From the NCBI GenBank assembly GCA_002402295.1, contig DHFO01000034.1:1-23991 (forward strand): a DNA stretch of 23,991 nt, read 5' to 3'. The notes beneath the pieces are model-generated. The model was given only the letters and a program-made list of their open reading frames with translations. It made no database searches and had not been told where the DNA came from. Position numbers and translations under genes: made by a program. Below, piece by piece: positions 1-6,017 of the stretch. Position 1 is the first letter of the stretch, and every line of letters begins with the position of its first letter. This DNA comes from Caldiserica bacterium UBA4822. Its GTDB lineage: Bacteria > Caldisericota > Caldisericia > Cryosericales > Cryosericaceae.

Positions 1-1
1 G

Positions 2-145
2 ACAGTTGAAGATGCGTTTACCCTTGATATGGCGTATGTTTCGCGTCTGCTTGATGGACTGCCCGAGTCCAAGTGGCGATGCGCAGGATATGCTCTCCAG
101 GCTTTGCAGATGGCCGTTTCTGACTATCGTAGCAGGGTGCAGTGA
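2..145 (+). CDS. C-terminal fragment of an unrecognised protein (5' end outside window)
   Basis: An open frame runs from the left edge to a TGA at 143-145 and gives 47 residues beginning TVEDAFTLDMAYVSRLLDG and ending in DYRSRVQ. The start lies outside the window. The peptide looks like a soluble amphipathic helical tail with charged and hydrophobic residues alternating, and it has no membrane segment. I do not recognise the family. It is followed by about 70 bases without a gene before the attenuator-like leader of the next locus, so it probably ends its own transcription unit, although no terminator is visible directly after the stop. The other open frames here read only out-of-frame sequence. 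Confidence 0.5.
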   Translation, partial: TVEDAFTLDMAYVSRLLDGLPESKWRCAGYALQALQMAVSDYRSRVQ

Positions 146-215
146 GTGCCTAGGCTCACACCGCTGTTCGCCATGCCGCCTTGTTGTCAGGTTGGCGGGC
201 TGTGTCGCACGAGGG

Positions 216-349
216 CGATGAACGTAGGAAGAGTACAAGGATGTTTGCGTGCGCGTGTCCGTGTGAATCACGTACCAGGAGGCACCGCTAACTGCACGTC
301 ATGGAACATGACCTGTACAGAGCCTCCCGCTGTCGGGAGGCTTTTTTTG
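216..349 (+). promoter_or_regulatory. T-box-like transcription attenuator (possibly degenerate)
   Basis: The leader upstream of the cysteine-biosynthesis remnant has three T-box-like elements. A 5' segment at 216-240 carries GAAGAGTAC, like the AGTA-containing base of Stem I. A T-box-like core AGGAGGCACCGC lies at 277-288; the family consensus is AGGGTGGNACCGCG. A strong terminator follows at 321-349. GGAGGC at 278-283 is exactly complementary to GCCTCC at 322-327, the 5' arm of the terminator, so the two helices exclude each other as in an attenuator. Only about 35 bases separate the two conserved parts, so Stem I must be ultrashort or partly deleted. No specifier codon can be assigned. The identification as a T-box is an inference; the alternative pairing is visible directly. 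Confidence 0.4.
321..349 (+). terminator. Intrinsic terminator of the leader
   Basis: The 9-bp perfect stem AGCCTCCCG / CGGGAGGCT (321-329 with 334-342) encloses a CTGT loop and runs into seven T residues. It lies upstream of a coding remnant, which makes it an attenuator candidate rather than only the end of the preceding gene. Confidence 0.85.
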
Positions 350-376
350 TTGGTCTCGCGTGCACAAGGGGACAAC

Positions 377-695
377 ATGGACATTACACATTACACTACT
401 CATTACATTACTCCTAATTGATGTATTGAAGCAGCGGGGGCAGGTATTGAGGGGCAACATGGCCGCGGTGGAACGCGACCTCCTGCGGGACGGGGTCGTA
501 CGAGACCCCCTCGTCGTGGACAGGAACACGATGATTATTCTGGACGCGCATCATCGTTCCAATGTGTTGGAATGTATGGGAGTGGCGTACGTTCCTGTGT
601 ATCTGGTAAACTACGCGAGCAGCGCCGTTCAGACCGGCTCCTGGAAGCGTGGAGTCCGTGTCAGCAAGGACGACGTGGTGCGAGCTGGGTTCTGA
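377..695 (+). pseudogene. Free serine kinase (SerK/SbnI-like, ParB-fold) remnant
   Basis: The ATG at 377 follows a good ribosome-binding site (AAGGGG, 5-6 bases upstream) but opens only a 14-codon frame ending at 421. The conserved sequence continues in another frame from about 425 to a TGA at 693-695. That frame reads LLRDGVVRDPLVVDRNTM, then ILDAHHR, then YVPVYLVNY, then VSKDDVVRAGF. This is the pattern of the ParB-like free serine kinases, which phosphorylate serine to O-phosphoserine. The usual DGHHR motif is DAHHR here, and the family's C-terminal LFPPKTTRH-like tail is missing. A low-complexity ATTACAC/CATTACATTACT stretch at 379-413 sits where the frame is lost. Given the frameshift, the missing tail and the broken downstream neighbour, I call it a pseudogene. 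An intact GTG-started protein from 360 is possible but lacks a convincing start. Confidence 0.6.
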
Positions 696-1235
696 CGGAC
701 GGTGTGGGTAGCACGAACCTTGCCATCGAGATGGTGCGGCACATGTTGCAGGAGACTCCTTCGCTTGTCAGTCTTAACCAGCTTGAGAACGAAGCGAACC
801 CTCGTGCGCATGAACAGACCACGGGACCGGAAATCGTGCGAGACGTTCCTGACGTCACTCACGTGGTAGGCGGTATGGAAACGGGCGGCACGCTCATGGG
901 TATTGCCGGTTTCATGCGTCGCGCGGGAGCATCCGGTGCATAGGTTGGTCGGAGTCGAGCCTGTCGCTGGGACCAGAATCCAGGGATTGCGTAACATGGC
1001 TGCGTACACGGCGGGAATCTTCGCTTTTGACAGACTGGATGACGCATTGTGCATGACGGAGGATGCGCCTGCCTTCGACCTGACACACGAGGTTTTCCGC
1101 ACGGAGGGTATCAGCGCGGGCATTTCGTCTGGAGCTGCGCTGTGGGGAGCAATGGAACTTGCCCGCACGCTGTCCCGCGGAGAGATTGTTGCCGTTTTCC
1201 CCGACCGGTACGTCAGTACAATCCTGTTTGATTGA
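696..1235 (+). pseudogene. PLP-dependent cysteine/O-phosphoserine synthase remnant (frameshifted, N-terminus deleted)
   Basis: Two frames together give the C-terminal two thirds of a cysteine-synthase-fold enzyme. The first (about 696-920) reads LNQLENEANPRAHEQTTGPE and then GGMETGGTLMGIAGF, the NQxxNPANxxAH and GTGGTxxG signatures. The second (about 915-1235) reads HRLVGVEPVAGTRIQGLRN, then EGISAGISSGAALWGAMELA, then VFPDRYVSTILFD. A one-base shift near 913-922 joins them. The first 110-120 residues, which include the PLP-binding lysine, are missing because the frame abuts the serine-kinase remnant directly. About two or three residues are also absent in the normally PDRGDRY-like C-terminal motif. 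The product cannot be active. The neighbouring serine kinase suggests the ancestor used O-phosphoserine as substrate, but that is inferred from context. Confidence 0.75.
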
Positions 1236-1288
1236 TCCGGCGGCACTTCTTGTTGGGCCGTGACAGGCGAGGTGTCGTGTGCACAATG

Positions 1289-1319
1289 AAAAAGCCTCCG
1301 GCTGCTACGGAGGTTTTTT
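1289..1319. terminator. Probable bidirectional hairpin terminator
   Basis: CCTCCG (1295-1300) pairs with CGGAGG (1308-1313) across a 7-base loop. The stem extends outward through G-T and A-T pairs, with six T residues on the plus strand and an A run on the left that gives U residues on the minus strand. It can end the pseudogene transcript. It could also end the minus-strand transcript of the CMD-like gene, leaving that gene a 160-base untranslated tail. Confidence 0.75.
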
Positions 1320-1320
1320 C

Positions 1321-1425
1321 TGGGAAGGAGGCTGGTGTGAAGTCTGTTTCGCCACCTGTACTACACAGCGGACAGGGGCGCCATACCGGACAGTCCTTCA
1401 CAGTGCATTCACCTGCCAGGCAGGC
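1321..1425 (+). promoter_or_regulatory. Candidate degenerate cobalamin riboswitch
   Basis: In order, the stretch holds GGGAAGGAGGCTGGTGTGAA (1322-1341), TCGCCACCTGTA shortly after, and CACCTGCC about 60 bases later. These resemble the GGGAAxxxGGTGxxAA, CGCCACTGTAA and B12-box (ACCTGCC) elements of the cobalamin riboswitch, with similar order and spacing. The fit is imperfect: there is an extra C in the ACTG element, the P5-like stem depends on wobble pairs, and the first half of P6 is not evident. No plus-strand gene follows directly, since the next gene is convergent. The nearest same-strand genes are the B12-dependent mutase operon about 570 bases on. Covariance-model scoring would settle it. 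Confidence 0.3.
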
Positions 1426-1483
1426 GCAGTGGAACCGGGAGACCCTTAGGGTTGAGAGCAGCGTAGTGGTTTGAGACTGAAGC

Positions 1484-1786
1484 TCAGGGTAGGACCCCTT
1501 CCAGGGCCTTGGCCGCGGTGAAGAGGCAACCCACTCCACACAGGTGCTCGGCAACTCTCAGTGCCTCGACGATTTCCTGCTTGGTGGCTCCTGCCTGCAA
1601 CGCTTGGCGGGCCAACGCCTGGACCCCCTCCGTTGCGCCATGCTCCGCGTCGAAGAGCATTGCAATGAGGAGCTTCGTTTTCCGGGACAGTGCTCCATCA
1701 GCAAGCGCCAGTTCTCCGGCATCATGGACGAGACCGGCAAACTCAGGGTCAAGATTTGCGTACACCGTCATTGGTTGTTCCGGCAT
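1484..1786 (-). CDS. Carboxymuconolactone decarboxylase/AhpD-like family protein
   Basis: This 100-residue protein starts at an ATG preceded by AAGGAG five bases upstream. The segment SRKTKLLIAMLFDAEHG, followed by the helix ALQAGATKQEIVEALRVAEH and a GVGCLFTAAKALE tail, is the layout of the small all-helical CMD/AhpD fold. In redox-active AhpD-like members a CxxC pair occurs around residues 50-53. Here that position reads HGATEG, so the canonical disulfide is absent. Two cysteines at 83 and 87 (CGVGC) lie further along. Alkylhydroperoxidase chemistry therefore cannot be assumed, and the substrate is unknown. The gene stands alone on the minus strand, divergent from the methylmalonyl-CoA mutase operon, with its own promoter at 1818-1845. 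Confidence 0.85.
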   Translation of the reverse strand: MPEQPMTVYANLDPEFAGLVHDAGELALADGALSRKTKLLIAMLFDAEHGATEGVQALARQALQAGATKQEIVEALRVAEHLCGVGCLFTAAKALEGVLP

Positions 1787-1817
1787 GATGTCTCCTTTTC
1801 TTTGTATGGTCGCTGAG

Positions 1818-1845
1818 AGTCTAGCCCACAGACCATTGGTGTCAA
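1818..1845 (-). promoter_or_regulatory. Sigma-70-type promoter of the CMD-like gene
   Basis: Read on the minus strand, TTGACA (1840-1845) is followed by a 16-base spacer and TAGACT (1818-1823). This places a transcription start about 25 bases upstream of the AAGGAG ribosome-binding site. The -35 box is perfect and the -10 box matches four of six. Confidence 0.6.
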
Positions 1846-1914
1846 GGATCGCGGCAGGGTGATGTGCAGATGGTGTCTCATGCTACGTCACTAATGCTGC
1901 ACGCCGGCGTTTGC

Positions 1915-1923
1915 TGCTATACT
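1915..1923 (+). promoter_or_regulatory. Extended -10 promoter of the methylmalonyl-CoA mutase operon
   Basis: TGCTATACT gives an extended -10 (TGn plus TATACT) with no good -35 box upstream. It lies about 75 bases before the mutA start and implies a leader of about 70 bases with a G-rich tract. It is back to back with the promoter of the CMD-like gene. Confidence 0.5.
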
Positions 1924-1998
1924 TTTGTGGAAGGTGGACAACGGCTGCAGGGGGGGACCTGGAGGCCGTGTCGGACATGCTACAGGCGAGGTGATCGT

Positions 1999-3678
1999 AT
2001 GTACGAGAAGGAGACCATTGGAAAGTTGAAGGCTGCCAAGGCGGTCTGGCAGGAACGTGTAGACAGGATCCAGTCCGGCAAGTCAAGCAAACCATACACT
2101 GACCGGGCTTCGACGTCCGGTATCGATGTAGGGCTTGTCTACACGCCTGAGGACGTGGCGGACATGGACTACATGCGTGACCTTGGGTTTCCTGGTGAGT
2201 ATCCCTACACGAGGGGATACCAGGCGACTATGTATCGCGGCCGACTGTGGACTATGCGGCAGTACGCGGGCTTTGCGACGGTGGAGGAATCGAACAAGCG
2301 GTACAAGTATCTCCTAGGCCAGGGGCAGACGGGGCTTTCGATTGCTTTTGACCTTCCGACTCAGCTCGGACTGGATGCAGACCATCCTTTGGCAGAAGGC
2401 GAGGTCGGCAAAGTAGGAGTGTCGGTTAGCTCGCTGGCGGACCTTGAGGTACTCTTCGATGGCATACCCCTTGACCAGGTGAGCACCTCCATGACCATCA
2501 ATGCACCCGCAGCTGTCCTTCTTGCGATGTACATTGCACTTGCACGACGCAGGGGCATCAGTCCGGACAAGCTGGACGGCACGATTCAGAACGATATCCT
2601 CAAGGAATACAGCTCGAGAGGGACGTACATTTTTCCACCCGCACCGTCCATGCGTATCACCAATGACATCTTTGCCTACTGCTCCAAAGAGGTGCCAAAC
2701 TGGAACACGATCAGCATCAGCGGGTATCACATGCGCGAGGCAGGATGCACGGCGGTGCAGGAGGTAGCGTTCACACTGGCGGACGGGATAGCGTACGTCG
2801 ACGCAGCAATCAAGGCGGGACTTGACGTGGACAGTTTTGCTGCGCGCCTGTCCTTCTTCTTCAATGCTCACAACAACCTGCTCGAGGAAGTAGCCAAATT
2901 CAGGGCTGCCCGGCGCATGTGGGCCCACATCATGAAAGAGCGCTTCCACGCACAGAACCCCAAGAGCATGATGCTGCGGTTTCATACCCAGACGGCTGGC
3001 TGCACCCTCACAAGCCAGCAGCCGGACAACAATATTGTCCGCGTAACTCTGCAGGCGCTCGCGGCCGTGCTTGGAGGGACCCAGTCCCTTCACACAAACA
3101 GCCGGGACGAAGCCCTGTCGCTGCCAACGGAGGATTCGGTGCGCATCGCCCTGCGGACGCAGCAGATCATTGGTTTCGAATCGGGTGTAACGGACACAGT
3201 AGACCCGCTTGCCGGAAGTTTCTACATCGAGGCAATGACGAACCGCATTGAAGAAGAGGCTTGGAAGTACATCACCAAGATCGACGAGCTCGGGGGAGCG
3301 GTCAAGGCAATCGAGAACGGGTTCATTCAGCAGGAAATTCAAAAGGCCAGCTACCAGTATCAGCTCGAGATTGAGTCAGGCAAGCGTATCATTGTGGGAG
3401 TCAACAGGTTCCAGGTCGATGAGAAGCCTGCCAGGAATCTAATGCACATTGATTCTGCGCTGTACGAGAAACGCCGTGGGGAGTTGGCGGCCATGAAAGC
3501 TGGACGCGATGGTGCCAAGGTCCAGGCGGCACTTGCGCGGCTCAAGCAAACTGCGGAGGGGAACGCGAACCTGATGCCTGGTGTCATCGAAGCCGTCGAT
3601 GCGTATGCAACGCTTGGAGAGGTCTGTGATGTCCTGCGCTCTGTCTTTGGCGAGTACGAGTCAGACGCGTCGTTCTAG
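1999..3678 (+). CDS. mutA: Methylmalonyl-CoA mutase, catalytic (large) subunit
   Basis: This 559-residue subunit carries the substrate-binding TIM-barrel part of adenosylcobalamin-dependent methylmalonyl-CoA mutase, which interconverts (R)-methylmalonyl-CoA and succinyl-CoA. It ends before the B12 domain, which the next gene encodes, as in split archaeal and bacterial mutases. Motifs in order: YTRGYQATMYRGRLWTMRQY (69-88), GLSIAFDLPTQLGLD, GTIQNDILKEY, PPAPSMRITNDIFAY and SISGYHMREAG. Tyr79, Arg219 and His244 match the substrate-contacting Tyr, Arg and His of the Propionibacterium enzyme, favouring methylmalonyl-CoA over isobutyryl-CoA as substrate. The frame is open 45 codons upstream, but the ATG at 1999 follows GAGGTGAT five bases upstream and begins the conserved MYEKETIGKL N-terminus. 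It heads a four-gene operon. Confidence 0.95.
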   Translation: MYEKETIGKLKAAKAVWQERVDRIQSGKSSKPYTDRASTSGIDVGLVYTPEDVADMDYMRDLGFPGEYPYTRGYQATMYRGRLWTMRQYAGFATVEESNKRYKYLLGQGQTGLSIAFDLPTQLGLDADHPLAEGEVGKVGVSVSSLADLEVLFDGIPLDQVSTSMTINAPAAVLLAMYIALARRRGISPDKLDGTIQNDILKEYSSRGTYIFPPAPSMRITNDIFAYCSKEVPNWNTISISGYHMREAGCTAVQEVAFTLADGIAYVDAAIKAGLDVDSFAARLSFFFNAHNNLLEEVAKFRAARRMWAHIMKERFHAQNPKSMMLRFHTQTAGCTLTSQQPDNNIVRVTLQALAAVLGGTQSLHTNSRDEALSLPTEDSVRIALRTQQIIGFESGVTDTVDPLAGSFYIEAMTNRIEEEAWKYITKIDELGGAVKAIENGFIQQEIQKASYQYQLEIESGKRIIVGVNRFQVDEKPARNLMHIDSALYEKRRGELAAMKAGRDGAKVQAALARLKQTAEGNANLMPGVIEAVDAYATLGEVCDVLRSVFGEYESDASF

Positions 3679-3686
3679 GAGGGTCC

Positions 3687-4088
3687 ATGGAACACAAGAT
3701 TAGAGTGCTGGTAGCGAAGCCAGGTCTGGACGGGCACGATCGTGGCGCCAAGGTGCTGGCGAGGGCTTTCATGGAAGCAGGAATGGAGGTGATTTACACG
3801 GGGATCCGTCGCACTCCCGAACAGATTGCCGAAGTCGCGCGGCAGGAGGACGTGGATGTCGTTGCTCTGTCCTGCCTTTCAGGTGCCCACAACACGCTGT
3901 TTCCAAAAGTCGTTGACCTCTTGCGGGAGAAGGGTATGGGCGACGTTCTCGTTGTAGGAGGCGGCGTCATTCCTGATGAAGACGTTCCTTTCCTCAAGGC
4001 GCACGGAATCGAGGAGGTCTTCGGGCCGGGAACGCCACTGGCGACAAGCGTTGAGTATATACGTACGCACGTAAACAGGGAAGCGTAG
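3687..4088 (+). CDS. Methylmalonyl-CoA mutase, B12-binding (small) subunit
   Basis: This 133-residue protein is the Rossmann-like cobalamin-binding domain of methylmalonyl-CoA mutase encoded as a separate chain. The DxHxxG signature is LDGHDRG, with His17 as the expected lower axial cobalt ligand. The SxL motif is LSCLSG (61-66), and the GG motif is VVGGGVIPDED (89-99). Its length matches stand-alone small subunits of about 130-140 residues. The ATG follows TAGGAGGG, which begins in the mutA stop codon; only 8 bases separate the two genes, so translation is probably coupled and equimolar. It assembles with the product of the preceding gene. Confidence 0.95.
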   Translation: MEHKIRVLVAKPGLDGHDRGAKVLARAFMEAGMEVIYTGIRRTPEQIAEVARQEDVDVVALSCLSGAHNTLFPKVVDLLREKGMGDVLVVGGGVIPDEDVPFLKAHGIEEVFGPGTPLATSVEYIRTHVNREA

Positions 4089-4092
4089 GTAC

Positions 4093-5031
4093 GTGGACGT
4101 TCGCGCCGGGGTGCTGGCTGGTGACATACGATCCGTTGCGCGCGGTATCTCCTGGGTCGAGAATGATGACCCGCGTGCCGCTGAACTGATACGTGGTATC
4201 TACCCAAGCACTGGCAGAGCGTACATCGTTGGTCTTACAGGTTCCCCCGGAGTCGGGAAAAGCACACTCGTTTCGAGGATGGCTGCGCTCATGGCCACGG
4301 GAAAGCGCAAGGTCGGAGTTCTTGCGGTTGACCCGACGAGTCCGTTTTCGGGTGGTGCGATTCTGGGTGACCGTGTGCGGATGTTTGACGTGGCACTGTC
4401 GCCGAACGTGTATATTCGAAGCATGGGGACGCGGGGGTCTCTGGGTGGAATAAGTCGTGCAACGAGGATGGCAAGCCGCGTACTCGATGCTGCCGGCTTC
4501 GACTGGGTTCTTGTCGAGACCGTGGGGGCAGGCCAATCCGAGGTTGACGTCCATGATGTCGCTTACACAACGGTCGTCGTCATGGCTCCTGGAATGGGTG
4601 ACGAGATTCAGGCAATGAAGGCAGGCATCATGGAGATCGGGGATGTCTTCGTCGTGAACAAGGCAGACCGCGACGGAGCGGATCGGACGGCCGCTCAGGT
4701 AGCCTCTATAGTGCAGCTGTCGGACGAGAGGGAATGGCATCCGCCTGTCCTCAAGGTGTCGGCAGAGTTGAACCAGGGTATCGAGAGTATCATCGAGGCC
4801 ATCGGACAGCATAAATCCTTTCTCGAGCACTCAGGGAAACTGGCTGAGGCAAAGGCCAGCATGGCGCGCCGTGATGTTCTTGAAATCCTGCGGGCGCGTC
4901 TTTCCGAGGATTTGCAGCACGAGCTGGACCAGCCTGTGCTGCAGGAAAAGCTGGACGAGGTGGCAAACCGGCACTCTGACCCGTATACGGTGGTTGACAC
5001 GGTGTTCGAACAGTACTGGAGGAAACCATGA
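4093..5031 (+). CDS. meaB: MeaB/ArgK-type GTPase chaperone of methylmalonyl-CoA mutase
   Basis: This 312-residue G3E-class P-loop GTPase loads and protects adenosylcobalamin in methylmalonyl-CoA mutase. Walker A is GSPGVGKST (50-58). The base-rich switch region is AVDPTSPFSGGAILGDRVRM (79-97), G3 is ETVGAGQSE (142-150) and the guanine-specificity motif is NKAD (189-192). The C-terminal region VLEILRARLSEDLQ and later VANRHSDPYTVVD matches the family's dimerisation arm. It begins with GTG at 4093, four bases after the small-subunit stop, with a weak TAGGT site. Position in the mutase operon favours MeaB function over the old lysine/arginine/ornithine-kinase annotation. Its stop overlaps the epimerase start in ATGA. 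Confidence 0.95.
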   Translation: MDVRAGVLAGDIRSVARGISWVENDDPRAAELIRGIYPSTGRAYIVGLTGSPGVGKSTLVSRMAALMATGKRKVGVLAVDPTSPFSGGAILGDRVRMFDVALSPNVYIRSMGTRGSLGGISRATRMASRVLDAAGFDWVLVETVGAGQSEVDVHDVAYTTVVVMAPGMGDEIQAMKAGIMEIGDVFVVNKADRDGADRTAAQVASIVQLSDEREWHPPVLKVSAELNQGIESIIEAIGQHKSFLEHSGKLAEAKASMARRDVLEILRARLSEDLQHELDQPVLQEKLDEVANRHSDPYTVVDTVFEQYWRKP

Positions 5032-5447
5032 AGCTCACGAACATAGACCATATTGGCATTGCTGTTAGCAATCTCGGAGAATCGCTGGCTTTCTGGCAGG
5101 AGATGCTGGGTATTGAGCTACACGGTATTGAAGAGGTGGTGGACCAGGGTGTCAGGACGGCTTTCCTTCCCATCAGCGAAACCGAGATTGAACTGCTTGA
5201 ACCAATGAGCGGTCAGAGTACAGTCGCCGGATTCATCGAGAAGCACGGCGAAGGATTGCACCATATTGCGATTCGTGTAGACGACATTGAAGCGGCCCTT
5301 CAGGAACTGAAGGCGAGAGGTGTCCGCTTGATCGATGAGGTTCCGCGCCGCGGGGCCGGAGGGACGCGCATTGCCTTTGTCCACCCGAAGGCCACGCACG
5401 GGGTGCTGCTTGAACTATGCGAACGGAGTGGGACGGCCGGGGAATAG
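5028..5447 (+). CDS. mce: Methylmalonyl-CoA epimerase
   Basis: This 139-residue glyoxalase/VOC-fold enzyme interconverts the (S) and (R) forms of methylmalonyl-CoA so that the mutase can use its substrate. It shows two beta-alpha-beta-beta-beta modules. The first begins with NIDHIGIAV (His8) and the second with GLHHIAIRVDD (His78/79). The C-terminal metal-ligand glutamate is in GVLLELCE (Glu129). The family's HPKATHGVLLEL motif is present, which separates it from lactoylglutathione lyase. The ATG overlaps the meaB TGA by four bases (ATGA), so it is translationally coupled. It is the last gene of the operon. Confidence 0.95.
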   Translation: MKLTNIDHIGIAVSNLGESLAFWQEMLGIELHGIEEVVDQGVRTAFLPISETEIELLEPMSGQSTVAGFIEKHGEGLHHIAIRVDDIEAALQELKARGVRLIDEVPRRGAGGTRIAFVHPKATHGVLLELCERSGTAGE

Positions 5448-5450
5448 CAG

Positions 5451-5478
5451 AATCGCCCCGGTGCAAACCGGGGCGATT
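5451..5478. terminator. Hairpin between convergent genes
   Basis: A perfect 11-bp stem, AATCGCCCCGG with CCGGGGCGATT, encloses a TGCAAA loop four bases after the epimerase stop. There is no T-tract on either strand. It probably ends or protects the mutase-operon transcript and may also serve the converging DsrE-like gene. Confidence 0.6.
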
Positions 5479-5507
5479 GTCAGCTGGCTGGAAATAGTTC
5501 GAGCAAC

Positions 5508-5849
5508 CTAGAACACGAGCGGAACAAACCCGTTCCGGATGTATTCCGCAATGATTCCTCCGACCTGTTCGATCTCACAACCGAGGTTGCGCAGACTTTC
5601 GCTCACGGGCTTGTCATCCGCGAAGGCCTTGCAGGCAACAGGACGAGCCGCGATCTTGAAGACATCCCTTCCCAGGTCGGCTATCTCCTTGTCCTCGGAC
5701 AGGAGACGCTCCACAGGGCCAAACAGAACAACTCGAACCTCGTCAAACCAGTGATTCTCCTGTGTATTCTTGGCAAGCATCAGCCCGGCCATGGCTTTGT
5801 CGCGCTCGGCCGTGGACAGGATAATCAGAATCTTGCGTACCTGTTCCAT
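5508..5849 (-). CDS. DsrE/DsrF-like small protein
   Basis: This 113-residue soluble protein begins RKILIILSTAERDKAMAGL, a beta strand followed by a helix typical of the DsrE/YchN fold. It continues with DEVRVVLFGPVERLL, FKIAARPVACKAFAD, and a GGIIAEYIRNGFVPLVF tail. Cys73 in the VACKAFAD segment is the only central cysteine, at the position where DsrE-like proteins carry a sulfur-handling or conserved cysteine. The start is ATG at 5847-5849 after GAGGGGG five bases upstream. A good promoter lies at 5913-5940. Its partners and substrate are unknown, and no sulfur-oxidation genes are nearby. Confidence 0.8.
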   Translation of the reverse strand: MEQVRKILIILSTAERDKAMAGLMLAKNTQENHWFDEVRVVLFGPVERLLSEDKEIADLGRDVFKIAARPVACKAFADDKPVSESLRNLGCEIEQVGGIIAEYIRNGFVPLVF

Positions 5850-5912
5850 TGTTCCCCCTCTCTCCGGCAGCCCAATGCGCGGCCGGATCGTGTTTCTGGA
5901 CCTGCGACAATA

Positions 5913-5940
5913 GATATACCCTGACTGAAGGATGCGTCAA
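5913..5940 (-). promoter_or_regulatory. Promoter of the DsrE-like gene
   Basis: Read on the minus strand, TTGACG (5935-5940), a 16-base spacer and TATATC (5913-5918) lie in the 168-base gap after mutY. This gives the DsrE-like gene its own transcription start with a leader of about 55 bases. Confidence 0.5.
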
Positions 5941-6017
5941 TGGCAGGTGCACTGAAACAGCCCACATCTGTCCACTTTCTGTCTGCGCAGCCCCCAGGCC
6001 CTGTCACAGCAAGGCGT

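Noticed and set aside
1430..1460. GTGGAACCGGGAGACCC as a second T-box core
   Set aside because: Only part of the consensus matches, there is no terminator after it, and no plus-strand gene follows; the similarity is likely chance.
1232..1474. 80-codon plus-strand open frame after the cysteine synthase remnant
   Set aside because: It spans a terminator hairpin and the riboswitch-like region, and its peptide has no recognisable character.
2314..3342. 342-codon minus-strand open frame inside mutA
   Set aside because: It is antisense to the conserved catalytic region of methylmalonyl-CoA mutase, with no recognisable domain; a shadow of codon usage.
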